A stretch of 64,000 bases of DNA from Lachnospiraceae bacterium (GCA_910575445.1 CAJTFW010000002.1:310001-374000); one strand, 5' to 3'; positions 18,266 to 26,851 are shown, counted from the first letter of the stretch. Numbers and translations are program-made. Notes: a model not told the origin generated them from the sequence alone.

Positions 18266-19378
18266 ATGAACCGTCTAAAAATTTACCGTGCATTCCTGCT
18301 CGGACTTTTGATTCTCTCCGTAATGGGGATGTATTTTTATATTCGCTGGTATCTAAGAACACAAGTTCCAGATATGGTGCGGGTAGGAGTCGGAGAAGAA
18401 CAGACGCTTGACCTTGGATTAAAAGAAGTCTCTGTCCGGGTGGTCGAGAAAAAGAGAGTGATACCAGGTGGGATTCCCATTGGCATCTATCTAGAGACCG
18501 AAGGCGTCTATGTTGTGGGAACTCAGGAAGTCGAAGGAGAAGACGGCTTAAACTATGAGCCAGCCTACCAGGTCGTGCAGACAGGAGACTATATTTTAGC
18601 AGTCAATGGAAAGAAGATTCATAATAAGGACGAGCTAATCGACTGTGTACAGGCAAATCAGAGCAATGTGATGATTTTAAAGCTTCTGCGCCATACAGAG
18701 GTGATACAAGTCCGCCTGCATGCCGTACAGACCAAAGAAAATGACTATAAGTTAGGAATCTGGGTCAAAGACGATATCCAGGGGATTGGAACACTGACAT
18801 ATCTGACAGAAGATATGCACTTTGGAGCACTTGGCCACGGGATTACCGATACAGACACCGGAGAACTCTTAAACTCTTGTGGTGGTTCGCTGTATGATAC
18901 CAATATCTTAGAGATTATCAAAGGAGAGCGCGGCACCCCCGGAGAGATTAGTGGTATGATTACGTATTCCGAGCGCCATGTGCGGGGACAGATTTTCTCC
19001 AATACTGCTGCCGGAATCTTTGGAGTGGCAAATCAGAAATTGTGCAATGAGGTATCAAAAGAAGCAGTAGAAGTGGCCTTTAAACAGGAGATTATAAAAG
19101 GACCAGCCTATATTAGAAGTTCGGTCTCAGGAGAGCTTAAAGACTATCAGATAATAATTCAGGAGATTCGGCTCAATGAAGACGATGTTAATAAAGGAAT
19201 GATATTCCAAGTTGTTGACCCAGAACTTTTAGAACTAACAGGCGGTGTTATCCAGGGAATGAGCGGCTCTCCAATTCTACAAAATGGAAAACTTATCGGA
19301 GCCGTAACCCATGTCTTTGTCAACGACCCTACAAAAGGGTATGGGATTTTTGCGGAGACGATGGTGGAAGGAAGATAG
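18266..19378 (+). CDS. spoIVB: SpoIVB sporulation signalling peptidase
   Basis: A 370-residue serine peptidase (family S55) secreted across the inner forespore membrane. In B. subtilis it cleaves SpoIVFA to trigger pro-sigma-K processing (family knowledge). An N-terminal membrane anchor covers residues 7-30, a PDZ-like domain about 100-150, a GALGHGITD His motif lies near 190 and the GMSGSP serine motif near 331-336. Length is shorter than in Bacillus (about 425). The last codons (FAETMVEGR then stop) coincide with the left copy of a 23-bp repeat. The spo0A gene that usually follows is absent here. Confidence 0.94.
   Translation: MNRLKIYRAFLLGLLILSVMGMYFYIRWYLRTQVPDMVRVGVGEEQTLDLGLKEVSVRVVEKKRVIPGGIPIGIYLETEGVYVVGTQEVEGEDGLNYEPAYQVVQTGDYILAVNGKKIHNKDELIDCVQANQSNVMILKLLRHTEVIQVRLHAVQTKENDYKLGIWVKDDIQGIGTLTYLTEDMHFGALGHGITDTDTGELLNSCGGSLYDTNILEIIKGERGTPGEISGMITYSERHVRGQIFSNTAAGIFGVANQKLCNEVSKEAVEVAFKQEIIKGPAYIRSSVSGELKDYQIIIQEIRLNEDDVNKGMIFQVVDPELLELTGGVIQGMSGSPILQNGKLIGAVTHVFVNDPTKGYGIFAETMVEGR
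19349..19371 (+). repeat. Left copy of 23-bp direct repeat, in the 3' end of spoIVB
   Basis: The 23 bases beginning TTTGCGGAGACG recur without mismatch at 32363-32385. They encode the reading frame FAETMVEG of SpoIVB. The pair brackets 13 kb of accessory genes and looks like a left attachment or insertion junction (inference). Confidence 0.8.
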
Positions 19379-19419
19379 TAATTTCTTGTCATCAAGTTAT
19401 GGAAAGTGATAAAAAACAG

Positions 19420-19495
19420 AATGAAAAGAAGCCATATGGGATGTGATAACAGGAAAAACTTCACATCCCATATGGCTTCTTTTCATTTTTGGTTT
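19420..19495 (+). terminator. 27-bp perfect inverted repeat, likely bidirectional terminator
   Basis: Bases 19420-19446 are the exact reverse complement of 19461-19487, with a 14-base loop. T-rich sequence follows on both strands (ATTTTTGG on plus; CTGTTTTTTATC on minus). It separates spoIVB from the converging ASRT-family gene. The perfect 27-bp stem is unusually long for a simple terminator. Confidence 0.7.
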
Positions 19496-19521
19496 GAAAA
19501 CATGCTTCTAATGTATGTTAG

Positions 19522-19533
19522 GAAAACGTTTTC
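19522..19533. promoter_or_regulatory. LacI/CcpA-type operator near the end of the ASRT gene
   Basis: The palindrome GAAAACGTTTTC matches the core of LacI-family operators and of CcpA cre sites. It lies 28 bases beyond the ASRT stop codon. A second, better copy is at 20077-20092. Confidence 0.5.
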
Positions 19534-19560
19534 AAAAATAGGGATAAAAAAGTAAAAAAA

Positions 19561-19902
19561 TTAAACAATTGTGGTAGTAATTGCCAGTTCTGGTTGGGTT
19601 GTGTCAACTCTGGTATATTGAAGCGAAACTTCTAGATCGGATTCAATCATAAGCGCGTAGGGAACTCCTCTTGGAATAGCAGGTCCATCTGTATTTTGCA
19701 ATTTGTCCAAACGGATATGTGTGGTCCTCTCACCGGGAACAGTTATGGAAAAACCTTCCATTTTCGGGCGGTCTTCGAAGAAAAATGTGAGATTAACCGT
19801 TGCAGATGCAGTGTTGGTGTTCAGTACGCAAACAGCTTCATGACTTACATAGGAACCGTTGTCCACCTCAGGCCAGTAGCAATCAGGAATGAATTTTGTC
19901 AT
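19561..19902 (-). CDS. Sensory rhodopsin transducer (ASRT) family protein
   Basis: A 113-residue soluble protein of the family named after the Anabaena sensory rhodopsin transducer (PF07100). Recognisable features are SHEAVCVLNTNTASATVNLT, FFFEDRP, the segment VPGERTTHIRLDKL and MIESDLEVSLQYTRVDTTQ, in family order along a beta-sandwich. There is no rhodopsin here. Family knowledge: many bacterial members occur beside sugar genes and are predicted to bind small carbohydrate-like ligands. The start at 19902 has AAAGGAGGT upstream; the frame extends further 5' without family match. It is divergent from the sugar operon, so a sensing or binding role for the same sugar is inferred. Confidence 0.85.
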   Translation of the reverse strand: MTKFIPDCYWPEVDNGSYVSHEAVCVLNTNTASATVNLTFFFEDRPKMEGFSITVPGERTTHIRLDKLQNTDGPAIPRGVPYALMIESDLEVSLQYTRVDTTQPELAITTTIV

Positions 19903-19942
19903 AAAATGACCTCCTTTGAATGATTTTTTAATTTGTGTATCT

Positions 19943-19971
19943 ATTATATACAGAGGATTTCTATATTTCAA
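19943..19971 (-). promoter_or_regulatory. Promoter of the ASRT-family gene
   Basis: On the minus strand, TTGAAA (19966-19971), a 17-base spacer and TATAAT (19943-19948) form a strong sigma-A promoter. Transcription would start near 19936, leaving a leader of about 35 bases with AAAGGAGGT. Confidence 0.8.
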
Positions 19972-20033
19972 CAAAAAAATGTTTATCAGCAATTTATACA
20001 AAAAAACAGAGTGTAAATTGTATAAAATACATA

Positions 20034-20063
20034 TTTACTTTTGAGATATAATTGTGATATTAT
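20034..20063 (+). promoter_or_regulatory. Probable promoter of the DUF4867-lacI sugar operon
   Basis: TTTACT (20034-20039), an 18-base spacer and TATTAT (20058-20063) fit a modest sigma-A promoter. A perfect operator palindrome lies just downstream, at a position suited to repression. Similar inverted segments around TTTATACAA and TTGTATAAA (about 19993-20027) precede it. Confidence 0.5.
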
Positions 20064-20076
20064 ACAAATACCAAAA

Positions 20077-20092
20077 AGGAAAACGTTTTCCT
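20077..20092. promoter_or_regulatory. Perfect 16-bp operator palindrome (LacI/cre type)
   Basis: AGGAAAACGTTTTCCT is a perfect palindrome with the central CG typical of LacI-family operators. It is also one or two bases from the CcpA cre consensus. It lies between the divergent ASRT and DUF4867 genes, a few bases past the predicted plus-strand start site. Which regulator binds cannot be told from sequence. Confidence 0.7.
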
Positions 20093-20174
20093 ATTTCTCG
20101 CACTCATTTTTACATGGAATATGGATATGATTGATGATATGCTATATTTACTAAAAATGATAAGGAGAAAAATA

Positions 20175-20843
20175 ATGCTTGAAAAATTAAGAGAGAAAAA
20201 TTCTGCACTGGAGATACTTCCAGTGGAATCGTCAGAATTTGAAGTCTATGGAATGGTACATCCAGAAGTTGTAATGCCTGGTATGAAGGAGTTTGTACAG
20301 ACACACAGACCGGACAAAGAGGAATTGTATATTCCCTGTGAAGAGAAGCTGATGAATATGGAGGAGAGCAGATTTTTTAAGGAAAATCTGTTTGGACAGG
20401 TGGACTGCCAGATCGGTTATTACTATGGAAGAGGAACAAAGCTGAATGCGGTGGAGTACCACAAATGCAGTGAGGTGCTTGTTCTGTTTGAACCCGCAGT
20501 TTTAGTACTTGGTTCCGTATGGGATATCAAAGACTATAAGCTGGATTCTTCCGTGATGAAATTGTTTTATGTGCCTGCAGATACTTGCGTGGAACTGTAT
20601 GCAACAACACTCCATTTCTCTCCGTTGATGGTTACGCAAAAAGGGATTAGCCAGGTAGTTGTTCAGGCAGCAGGAACCAATACGCCTCTTTTAACTGAGC
20701 GTACCAAGCGCCTTCGAACAGACCAGTATCTTTTGGAGCGAAATAAATGGGTTCTGGCACATAAGGAGTATGTAAAGACTTTAGGCGAAGGGGCTTATGA
20801 AGGCATTATTGGAGAGAACATTGCTCTGTCTCCGTTAGACTAG
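20175..20843 (+). CDS. DUF4867 family protein
   Basis: A 222-residue soluble protein that I assign to DUF4867, a cupin-like family of unknown function found in Firmicutes sugar loci. It has MLEKLREKNSALEILPV at the start and the segments IGYYYGRGTKLNAVEYHKCSE in part, VLGSVWDIKDYKLDSS and FYVPADTCVELYATTLHF, consistent with a beta barrel and a possible metal site from His, Glu and Cys residues. An AAGGAG seven bases upstream supports ATG at 20175 over an in-frame ATG at 20121. It is first in the plus-strand operon and 20 bases before the LacI regulator. A sugar-binding, epimerase or lyase role is speculation. Confidence 0.75.
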   Translation: MLEKLREKNSALEILPVESSEFEVYGMVHPEVVMPGMKEFVQTHRPDKEELYIPCEEKLMNMEESRFFKENLFGQVDCQIGYYYGRGTKLNAVEYHKCSEVLVLFEPAVLVLGSVWDIKDYKLDSSVMKLFYVPADTCVELYATTLHFSPLMVTQKGISQVVVQAAGTNTPLLTERTKRLRTDQYLLERNKWVLAHKEYVKTLGEGAYEGIIGENIALSPLD

Positions 20844-20863
20844 GGAGCAGGGGGTGTGAAGAA

Positions 20864-21943
20864 ATGAGTGTGAGTATCAAAGAAGTAGCGAACCGTGCAG
20901 GTGTCAGCATATCCACCGTATCTAGAGTAATTAACGGTTCCAAAAATGTCAGCCCGCTTCTAAAGGTGAAGGTGGAAAGGGTGATTGCAGAGACGAATTA
21001 TTCGGCAAATAGTATTGCCCGTGGGTTGAAGATTTCCAAGACGAATAAAATTGCAGTAATTATAACGGCAATTTCCAGAACTTTTTTTACAGATATTTTA
21101 GAAGGAATCAGTAAAGAGGCAGAAGAGAACGGATATTCGGTCGTGATTGCAGAAACTCACGACAGCATAGAAAAAGAGATGTATCTAGTAGACTATTTTG
21201 TGTCTCAGTGGGTGGATGGAATCATCCTTGCTTCTAGTGCATACGGCAACGACATGAAGGTGCGTAGGTATCTAGATAGACTAGATAAGCTGAACAAGAA
21301 GGGGACGCGGATACCAGTGATTACCCTGGAATATCCGATTAACAATAAAAATATTGATGCAGTAACTATAGACAACGAAAAGGCAGCGTATGAGGCGGTG
21401 ACATATCTGATCCGTCAAATTCACTGTAGAAATATTTTACATATATGCATTCCCTTTGAACATTATCTTGGACAGAAGAGAATGGAAGGTTACCGAAGAG
21501 CTCTGGAGGAAAATGCTCTGCCATTTCTTCCAGAAAATGTAGTGGAATGCGATTACACTTCTTATTCCGGCTATAAAGCTATAAAAAAGATCGCAGAGGA
21601 AAGACGGGATTTTGATGGAATTTTCTGTGACAACGATCAGATGGCAGTGGGCGTGCTAAAAGCCTGCGAAGAGCTGCACATTCGGATTCCAGAGGATGTG
21701 GCAATCATGGGAAATGATGATGTCTTTGTAGCATCAGTCGTCTCTCCGAGTCTCTCATCGATTCATGTGCCAAAGTATGAGATGGGCGCCCTGGCTATGA
21801 AGCGACTGGTGGAAGTGCTGAAGATAATTGAAGCGGGGCAAAAGGGTCCGAAGCGAAAGGTGCTTCTTCTGGAGCACGAGATTGTAGAGAGAGAAAGCAC
21901 AGTAAAGAATAATCGGGAAAGTCTACAATATCTTTCCTGGTAA
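20864..21943 (+). CDS. LacI family transcriptional regulator
   Basis: A 359-residue repressor. The N-terminal helix-turn-helix and hinge are textbook LacI (VSIKEVANRAGVSISTVSRV, residues 2-21, then NYSANSIARGLK), followed by a periplasmic-binding-like effector domain. It sits between DUF4867 and rhaA and probably controls this operon by binding the AAAACGTTTT-type palindromes at 20077 and 19522. The inducer is presumably the transported sugar or its phosphate (inference). AGGGGGTG precedes the ATG. Confidence 0.92.
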   Translation: MSVSIKEVANRAGVSISTVSRVINGSKNVSPLLKVKVERVIAETNYSANSIARGLKISKTNKIAVIITAISRTFFTDILEGISKEAEENGYSVVIAETHDSIEKEMYLVDYFVSQWVDGIILASSAYGNDMKVRRYLDRLDKLNKKGTRIPVITLEYPINNKNIDAVTIDNEKAAYEAVTYLIRQIHCRNILHICIPFEHYLGQKRMEGYRRALEENALPFLPENVVECDYTSYSGYKAIKKIAEERRDFDGIFCDNDQMAVGVLKACEELHIRIPEDVAIMGNDDVFVASVVSPSLSSIHVPKYEMGALAMKRLVEVLKIIEAGQKGPKRKVLLLEHEIVERESTVKNNRESLQYLSW

Positions 21944-22023
21944 GCAAAAGAGAAGCCATTGTTTTAAAAGCCCGTCAATGACACAGCAAAAGCCGGCAGA
22001 CAGTAATACGAAAATGGAATAAG

Positions 22024-22061
22024 ATTCTGGTATAAGGTATATGTCCTATATCAGAATTTTA
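22024..22061 (+). terminator. Weak hairpin between lacI and rhaA
   Basis: ATTCTGGTATA (22024-22034) pairs with TATATCAGAAT (22047-22057) with one G-T wobble, followed by TTTTAAT. It could be a weak terminator or attenuator that sets the ratio of regulator to catabolic genes. No clear promoter was found between it and rhaA. Confidence 0.45.
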
Positions 22062-22114
22062 ATAAAGCAGCAAAAGGAAACGGAAGCTGTAAGCATAATA
22101 CAAGGAGGACTGAG

Positions 22115-23341
22115 ATGAGCAGTATTGAACAGAACTACCAGATTGCAAAAGAAATGTATGCAGAAAAGGGTGTAAATACAGATCAGGTATTAAAAATCCT
22201 GAAAGCAACACCCATTTCGGTGCACTGCTGGCAAATTGACGATCTGACAGGCTTTGAAAATCCAGAGGCAGTGTTGTCAGGAGGAATCGCAGCATTTGGA
22301 AATGCTCCCGGAAAACCCCGCAGCAGAGAAGAATACATGAAAAATCTGGATGAAGCGCTGAATCTGATCCCCGGTGCAACGAAGCTGGCTCTTCATGCAG
22401 TTTACAGAGATGAGACGGGAAATGGTGTGGAGCGCAATGCTCTTGGACCAGAGCATTTTAAAGGATGGGTCGACTATGCGAAGGAGAAGCACATTGGTCT
22501 GGATTATAACCCAACTTATTTCTCCCATCCTATGTCAGAATCTGGTTTTACCCTCTGCAGTAGAGATGAAGGTATTCGTCAGTACTGGATTGAGCATGGA
22601 AAGAAAAGTCGTGAGATTGGTGCTTATTTTGGAAAAGAGTTAGGGCAGGTGTGCATTACCAATCACTGGATCGGTGACGGATACAAGGATCATACCATTG
22701 ATAAAGTGGGACCAAGAGCTCTTTTGAAAGATTCGTTGGATCAGATATTTGCAGCGCCTTTGGACAGAAAATATAATATTGATTCGGTGGAGAGTAAGCT
22801 TTTCGGATTAGGAAGTGAAAGTTATGTGCCAGGGTCCCATGAATTCTATACGAATTATGTCCTGACTCATGACAACTGTATTGTTTGTATGGATGCGGGA
22901 CATTTCCATCCGACAGAGCAGGTTTCTGCCAAGATATCTTCTTATCTGGTATTTGGAAAAGAACTGATGCTTCATGTGAGTCGCCCAGTGAGATGGGACA
23001 GCGATCATGTTGTTATGCTAGATGACGAGACAAAAGCTATTATGCAGGAAATTGTGCGCTATGATGCACTGGATCGCGTACATATTGGACTGGATTATTT
23101 TGATGCTAGCATCAATCGTATTGTAGCAACTGCTCTTGGTGCAAGAAATGCAAGAAAAGCACTGATGATGGCGCTTTTGGAACCATCAGAGGAGTTGATT
23201 CGCATAGAGCGCGAGGGCAATCTGACAAGAAGACTGGCACTTAGTGAGGAAATGAAGTCCATGCCTTTTGGGCTTGTATGGGATATGTTCTGTGAGATGG
23301 AAGGTGTAGCAGGCAATAACTGGATGAACAAATACAACTAA
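22115..23341 (+). CDS. rhaA: L-rhamnose isomerase (also acts on L-lyxose)
   Basis: A 408-residue Mn/Zn TIM-barrel isomerase clearly similar to E. coli RhaA. Shared segments include ISVHCWQIDDLTGFENPE, ALHAVYRDE, ESKLFGLGSESYVPGSHEFY, CMDAGHFHPTE and LLHVSRPVRWDSDHVV in part, which carry the metal ligands Glu, Asp and His. It converts L-rhamnose to L-rhamnulose, and in E. coli the enzyme also takes L-lyxose to L-xylulose. AAGGAGG precedes the ATG. No rhamnulose aldolase is nearby and the kinase at the operon end is LyxK-like, so L-lyxose or another aldose may be the true substrate (inference). Confidence 0.93.
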   Translation: MSSIEQNYQIAKEMYAEKGVNTDQVLKILKATPISVHCWQIDDLTGFENPEAVLSGGIAAFGNAPGKPRSREEYMKNLDEALNLIPGATKLALHAVYRDETGNGVERNALGPEHFKGWVDYAKEKHIGLDYNPTYFSHPMSESGFTLCSRDEGIRQYWIEHGKKSREIGAYFGKELGQVCITNHWIGDGYKDHTIDKVGPRALLKDSLDQIFAAPLDRKYNIDSVESKLFGLGSESYVPGSHEFYTNYVLTHDNCIVCMDAGHFHPTEQVSAKISSYLVFGKELMLHVSRPVRWDSDHVVMLDDETKAIMQEIVRYDALDRVHIGLDYFDASINRIVATALGARNARKALMMALLEPSEELIRIEREGNLTRRLALSEEMKSMPFGLVWDMFCEMEGVAGNNWMNKYN

Positions 23342-23366
23342 GATCAGACAAGAAGGAGAGATAAGC

Positions 23367-24326
23367 ATGAAAAATATCAAGATCCCCAATACAGAACTGT
23401 CTGTATCTCCCTTTGGATTGGGAACAGTGAATGCAGGACTTTTATGGGATGGTGCAGATGCAGACAGAATTTTTGAGGCATTTCTGGAATTGGGTGGCAA
23501 TCTGATAGATTCCGCACATGTGTATTCCGACTGGGTGCCGCCAGAAATTGCAAGAAGTGAGCGTGTTATTGGTGACTGGCTAGAGCGGAGCAAGAAACGT
23601 GATCAGATTGTATTGGTCACAAAAGGCGGTCATCCAGATATGACCAAAGAGAATCCAGATACACATATCAACCGTATGCGCAGAGCAGATATGGTGAAGG
23701 ATTTAGATGAGTCCTTAAAGACGCTTCGTACAGACTATATCGATCTTTATTTCTACCATAGGGATGATATAACGATTCCAGTGGAAGAGACCATCGAAGT
23801 GATGGAGGAGTTTGTAAAACAGGGCAAAATTCGTTATTATGGCTGTTCTAACTGGTCTGCAGAGCGTATGATGGCAGCTGACCGCTACTGTCAGGAAAAG
23901 GGATATCGCAGTTTTGTGGCAAATCAGGCACTTCTGAATCTGGGAAGCAAATATATGAATCCACTGGCAGATGATACCATGTGTGCTATTGATGATAAGA
24001 TGTATGCTTATCATAAGGAGAATAGAAGCAATCTGGCTATGCCTTATATGGGAGTATGCAGCGGTTTCTTTCATATTTATGACAGCAAGGGAGAAGAGAG
24101 AGTGAAAACTAGCCCCTACTATACAGAAGGAAATATGCGGATGGCTAGATGCCTAAAGGCTCTGAAGGAGAAATACAACGCTACAGTGACACAGATTGTC
24201 CTTGGATTCTTTACAGTACAGGAATTTCCGTGTGTACCGCTGTATGGTGCCAAGACAACAGATGACCTGAAGGAAGCGGCAGGAACTTTTGAGATTAAGT
24301 TCGACAAAGAAGATTACATCTTCTAG
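23367..24326 (+). CDS. Aldo/keto reductase
   Basis: A 319-residue NAD(P)H-dependent reductase of the AKR superfamily. The catalytic tetrad can be placed at Asp48 and Tyr53 (NLIDSAHVYSD), Lys86 (LVTKGGHP) and His131 (LYFYHRDD). The barrel start NTELSVSPFGLGTVNAG is typical. It lies between rhaA and the ABC transporter with spacing of 25 and 35 bases, so it belongs to the sugar operon. It probably interconverts a sugar or ketose and its polyol or a lactone, but no substrate can be read off. Confidence 0.88.
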   Translation: MKNIKIPNTELSVSPFGLGTVNAGLLWDGADADRIFEAFLELGGNLIDSAHVYSDWVPPEIARSERVIGDWLERSKKRDQIVLVTKGGHPDMTKENPDTHINRMRRADMVKDLDESLKTLRTDYIDLYFYHRDDITIPVEETIEVMEEFVKQGKIRYYGCSNWSAERMMAADRYCQEKGYRSFVANQALLNLGSKYMNPLADDTMCAIDDKMYAYHKENRSNLAMPYMGVCSGFFHIYDSKGEERVKTSPYYTEGNMRMARCLKALKEKYNATVTQIVLGFFTVQEFPCVPLYGAKTTDDLKEAAGTFEIKFDKEDYIF

Positions 24327-24361
24327 TCGTGTGCATCTGAGAAGGGAGGAGAAGCATTCTT

Positions 24362-25858
24362 ATGGATACAATTTTAAAACTGGAAGATATCTGTAAAAGT
24401 TTCCCAGGTGTAAAAGCGTTAGACCATATGCAGATTGAGCTTGCGCGAGGGGAGATGCATGCAGTCTGTGGAGAGAATGGAGCAGGAAAATCAACACTGA
24501 TGAAGGTTATTACTGGAGTCTATAAGGCAGACAGCGGGAATATGTACCTGAACGGGGAGAAAGTGTTCATTAAAGAGCCTAACGATGCTTATGCCAAAGG
24601 AATTGCCATTATCTTTCAAGAGACTAGTCTCTTTAAGGATCTGACCGTTCTGGAAAATATTTTCATGGGGCATGAGCCAGTGAAGAAAGTGTTCGGCTTT
24701 GTTCAGCATATTAACTACCAGGCAATGAGAGAAAAGGCACAGCAGATATTTGAATTTCTTGGCATTGACAAAGATATTTCTTTTGACGCGAAGGTAGATG
24801 ACTTGGGTGTGGCAGCAAAGCAGATGGTGGAGATTGCCAAAGCGCTGACTTATGATGCCAATATCCTGATTTTTGATGAACCTACAGCGGCTCTGACTAG
24901 CAAAGATGTACGGGCGCTGTTTCAGACGATTGCCAGGCTGAAGGCGAGCGGCATCTCTATGATGTACATCAGCCATCGTATGGAGGAGATTTTTGAAATT
25001 GCAGACCGTGTAACGGTTATTCGGGATGGTTCCTTTGTCAGAACCACAGATATCAAAGAGGTGACGGAGAAGGAACTGATCGCTTGGATGGTAGGACGTG
25101 AGATGAACGAGATGTACCCCAAGGTGGAAGGGGAGATTGGAGGTCCTATCCTAAAGGTAAACAATCTATGCAAGGAAGGATTGCTTAAAAATATTTCCTT
25201 TGAAGTAAAGCAAGGTGAGATATTCGGTGTGGCAGGATTGGCAGGTGCAGGAAGAACCGAGATGGCAGAATGTTTAAGCGGACTGATGCACAGCGATTCT
25301 GGAGATGTAGAGTTCTACGGACAGCCTCTGAATGTAAAAGCATACCGGGAGGCGGTGGATGCGGGATTTGTCTATATCTCAGAAGACCGTAAAAAATATG
25401 GTCTTAGCGTTCCCATGACAATTAAAGAAAATCTGACCATGTCGATCCTTTATAAAATATCAAAGAACGGTTTTATCGATTTTAAAGAGGAAGAGAACAT
25501 CGTGGATGACTATATGCAGAAACTGCGTGTCAAGGCACCAAATCGGGAATTTGTCGTGGAGAATCTCTCTGGAGGCAATCAGCAGAAGGTGTTAGTAGCA
25601 AAAGCACTTTGCGCGAAACCGCGTCTGCTGATCCTAGATGAACCTACCCGCGGTGTAGACGTAGGAGCAAAATCCGAGATTCACAAAATAATCAGCAATC
25701 TGGCAAAAGATGGGCTTTCAATCATTATGATCTCATCGGATATGCCGGAACTTCTGGGCATGAGTGACCGCCTGATGGTTATCAAAGCAGGAACAAAGGT
25801 AGGGGAACTGACCAGAGCGGAATTTTCGCAGGAAAAAGTTCTTGAGATGGCTTTATAA
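24362..25858 (+). CDS. Sugar ABC transporter ATPase, RbsA/MglA type
   Basis: A 498-residue double ATPase. The first half has intact Walker A GENGAGKST near residue 40 and Walker B ILIFDEPTAAL near 170. The second half has the degenerate GLAGAGRTEMAE near 295 but keeps LSGGNQQKVLVAKAL and LLILDEPTRGVD. This pattern is typical of CUT2 (ribose-type) importers for pentoses and deoxyhexoses. It energises the two permeases that follow, 15 bases downstream. GGGAGGAG precedes the ATG. Confidence 0.93.
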   Translation: MDTILKLEDICKSFPGVKALDHMQIELARGEMHAVCGENGAGKSTLMKVITGVYKADSGNMYLNGEKVFIKEPNDAYAKGIAIIFQETSLFKDLTVLENIFMGHEPVKKVFGFVQHINYQAMREKAQQIFEFLGIDKDISFDAKVDDLGVAAKQMVEIAKALTYDANILIFDEPTAALTSKDVRALFQTIARLKASGISMMYISHRMEEIFEIADRVTVIRDGSFVRTTDIKEVTEKELIAWMVGREMNEMYPKVEGEIGGPILKVNNLCKEGLLKNISFEVKQGEIFGVAGLAGAGRTEMAECLSGLMHSDSGDVEFYGQPLNVKAYREAVDAGFVYISEDRKKYGLSVPMTIKENLTMSILYKISKNGFIDFKEEENIVDDYMQKLRVKAPNREFVVENLSGGNQQKVLVAKALCAKPRLLILDEPTRGVDVGAKSEIHKIISNLAKDGLSIIMISSDMPELLGMSDRLMVIKAGTKVGELTRAEFSQEKVLEMAL

Positions 25859-25873
25859 CAAAGGGGGAGAAGA

Positions 25874-26851
25874 ATGAAAACACAAAAAAATCCAATCGCT
25901 GCATTCTTTACTTCCAGAGAAGGATATCTGGCAATCTTTGTTGCCATTCTGTTTGTAGTACTTTTCTTTACAACGAACTTAAGTGGAAGTATGTATATTT
26001 TTTTAAGAGACCTTGCCTATCTGATTGCGGGCGGACTGGCTCTTATGATGGTCATTATGCTAGGAGAAATTGATATTTCTTCTGGTACGGTTTTAGGACT
26101 GATAGGTTTTGTTACAGGAACGACACTGAAGATGGGGCTGCCCATACCAGTAGTGCTTCTGATTGCCATTCTCGTAGGCATGATCAATTCGGCTGTTATT
26201 GCTTTTATTACTGTGCGTTTCCGCGTACCATCGATGATCGTATCGCTGGCAATGGTAAAACTGCATGTAGGGCTTTTCCCGCTTCTTCCAGATGCAGGAT
26301 GGGTATCCAATATTCCATCTAGTATATCGGATGTGGGCGGAGCGAGACTGTTTGGCGTGATTCCGGTGATCTTGCTCTTTGCCCTTGTGCTGCTGATTTT
26401 CTTCTGCTGGTTTATGAAATATACCAGATTCGGGAGAAAGGTCTATGCAGTGGGCGGCAATAAAGAGTCCGCAAAGCTGGCAGGTATTAATTCAGACAAG
26501 ATAACATTTCTTACGTTTCTGATGTCAGGTGCGCTTCTGGGAGTGACAGCTATGATGTATTGGCTTCCCAAGACACAGGTCATTCCAAGCGGAACCATTG
26601 GCATGGAGATGTATTTCCTTCCGATTGCAGTAGTAGGAGGCGTAAGCATTATGGGCGGAACCGGAAGACCTATTGGTATTCTGGTGGCAGGTATCCTGAT
26701 CGCCATGCTGCAAAGAGCATGTTTGTTGTTTGGTCTGGGAAATCAGTATGTATATTTGAGCTATGGCTTAATTGTACTGGTTGCAGTATACGCAACAGTT
26801 TCGGATATTAAGTTCTTTAAGCAGAAGAAAACAGTGGGAGGTGTGTCATGA
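25874..26851 (+). CDS. Sugar ABC transporter permease (CUT2), subunit 1
   Basis: A 325-residue membrane protein of the ribose-type permease family (PF02653) with about nine hydrophobic segments. GEIDISSGTVLGL near residue 55 and GGNKESAKLAGI near 195 are family hallmarks (the latter in the ATPase-coupling loop). It overlaps the next permease by four bases, so the two are translationally coupled and likely form a heterodimer. Confidence 0.92.
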   Translation: MKTQKNPIAAFFTSREGYLAIFVAILFVVLFFTTNLSGSMYIFLRDLAYLIAGGLALMMVIMLGEIDISSGTVLGLIGFVTGTTLKMGLPIPVVLLIAILVGMINSAVIAFITVRFRVPSMIVSLAMVKLHVGLFPLLPDAGWVSNIPSSISDVGGARLFGVIPVILLFALVLLIFFCWFMKYTRFGRKVYAVGGNKESAKLAGINSDKITFLTFLMSGALLGVTAMMYWLPKTQVIPSGTIGMEMYFLPIAVVGGVSIMGGTGRPIGILVAGILIAMLQRACLLFGLGNQYVYLSYGLIVLVAVYATVSDIKFFKQKKTVGGVS

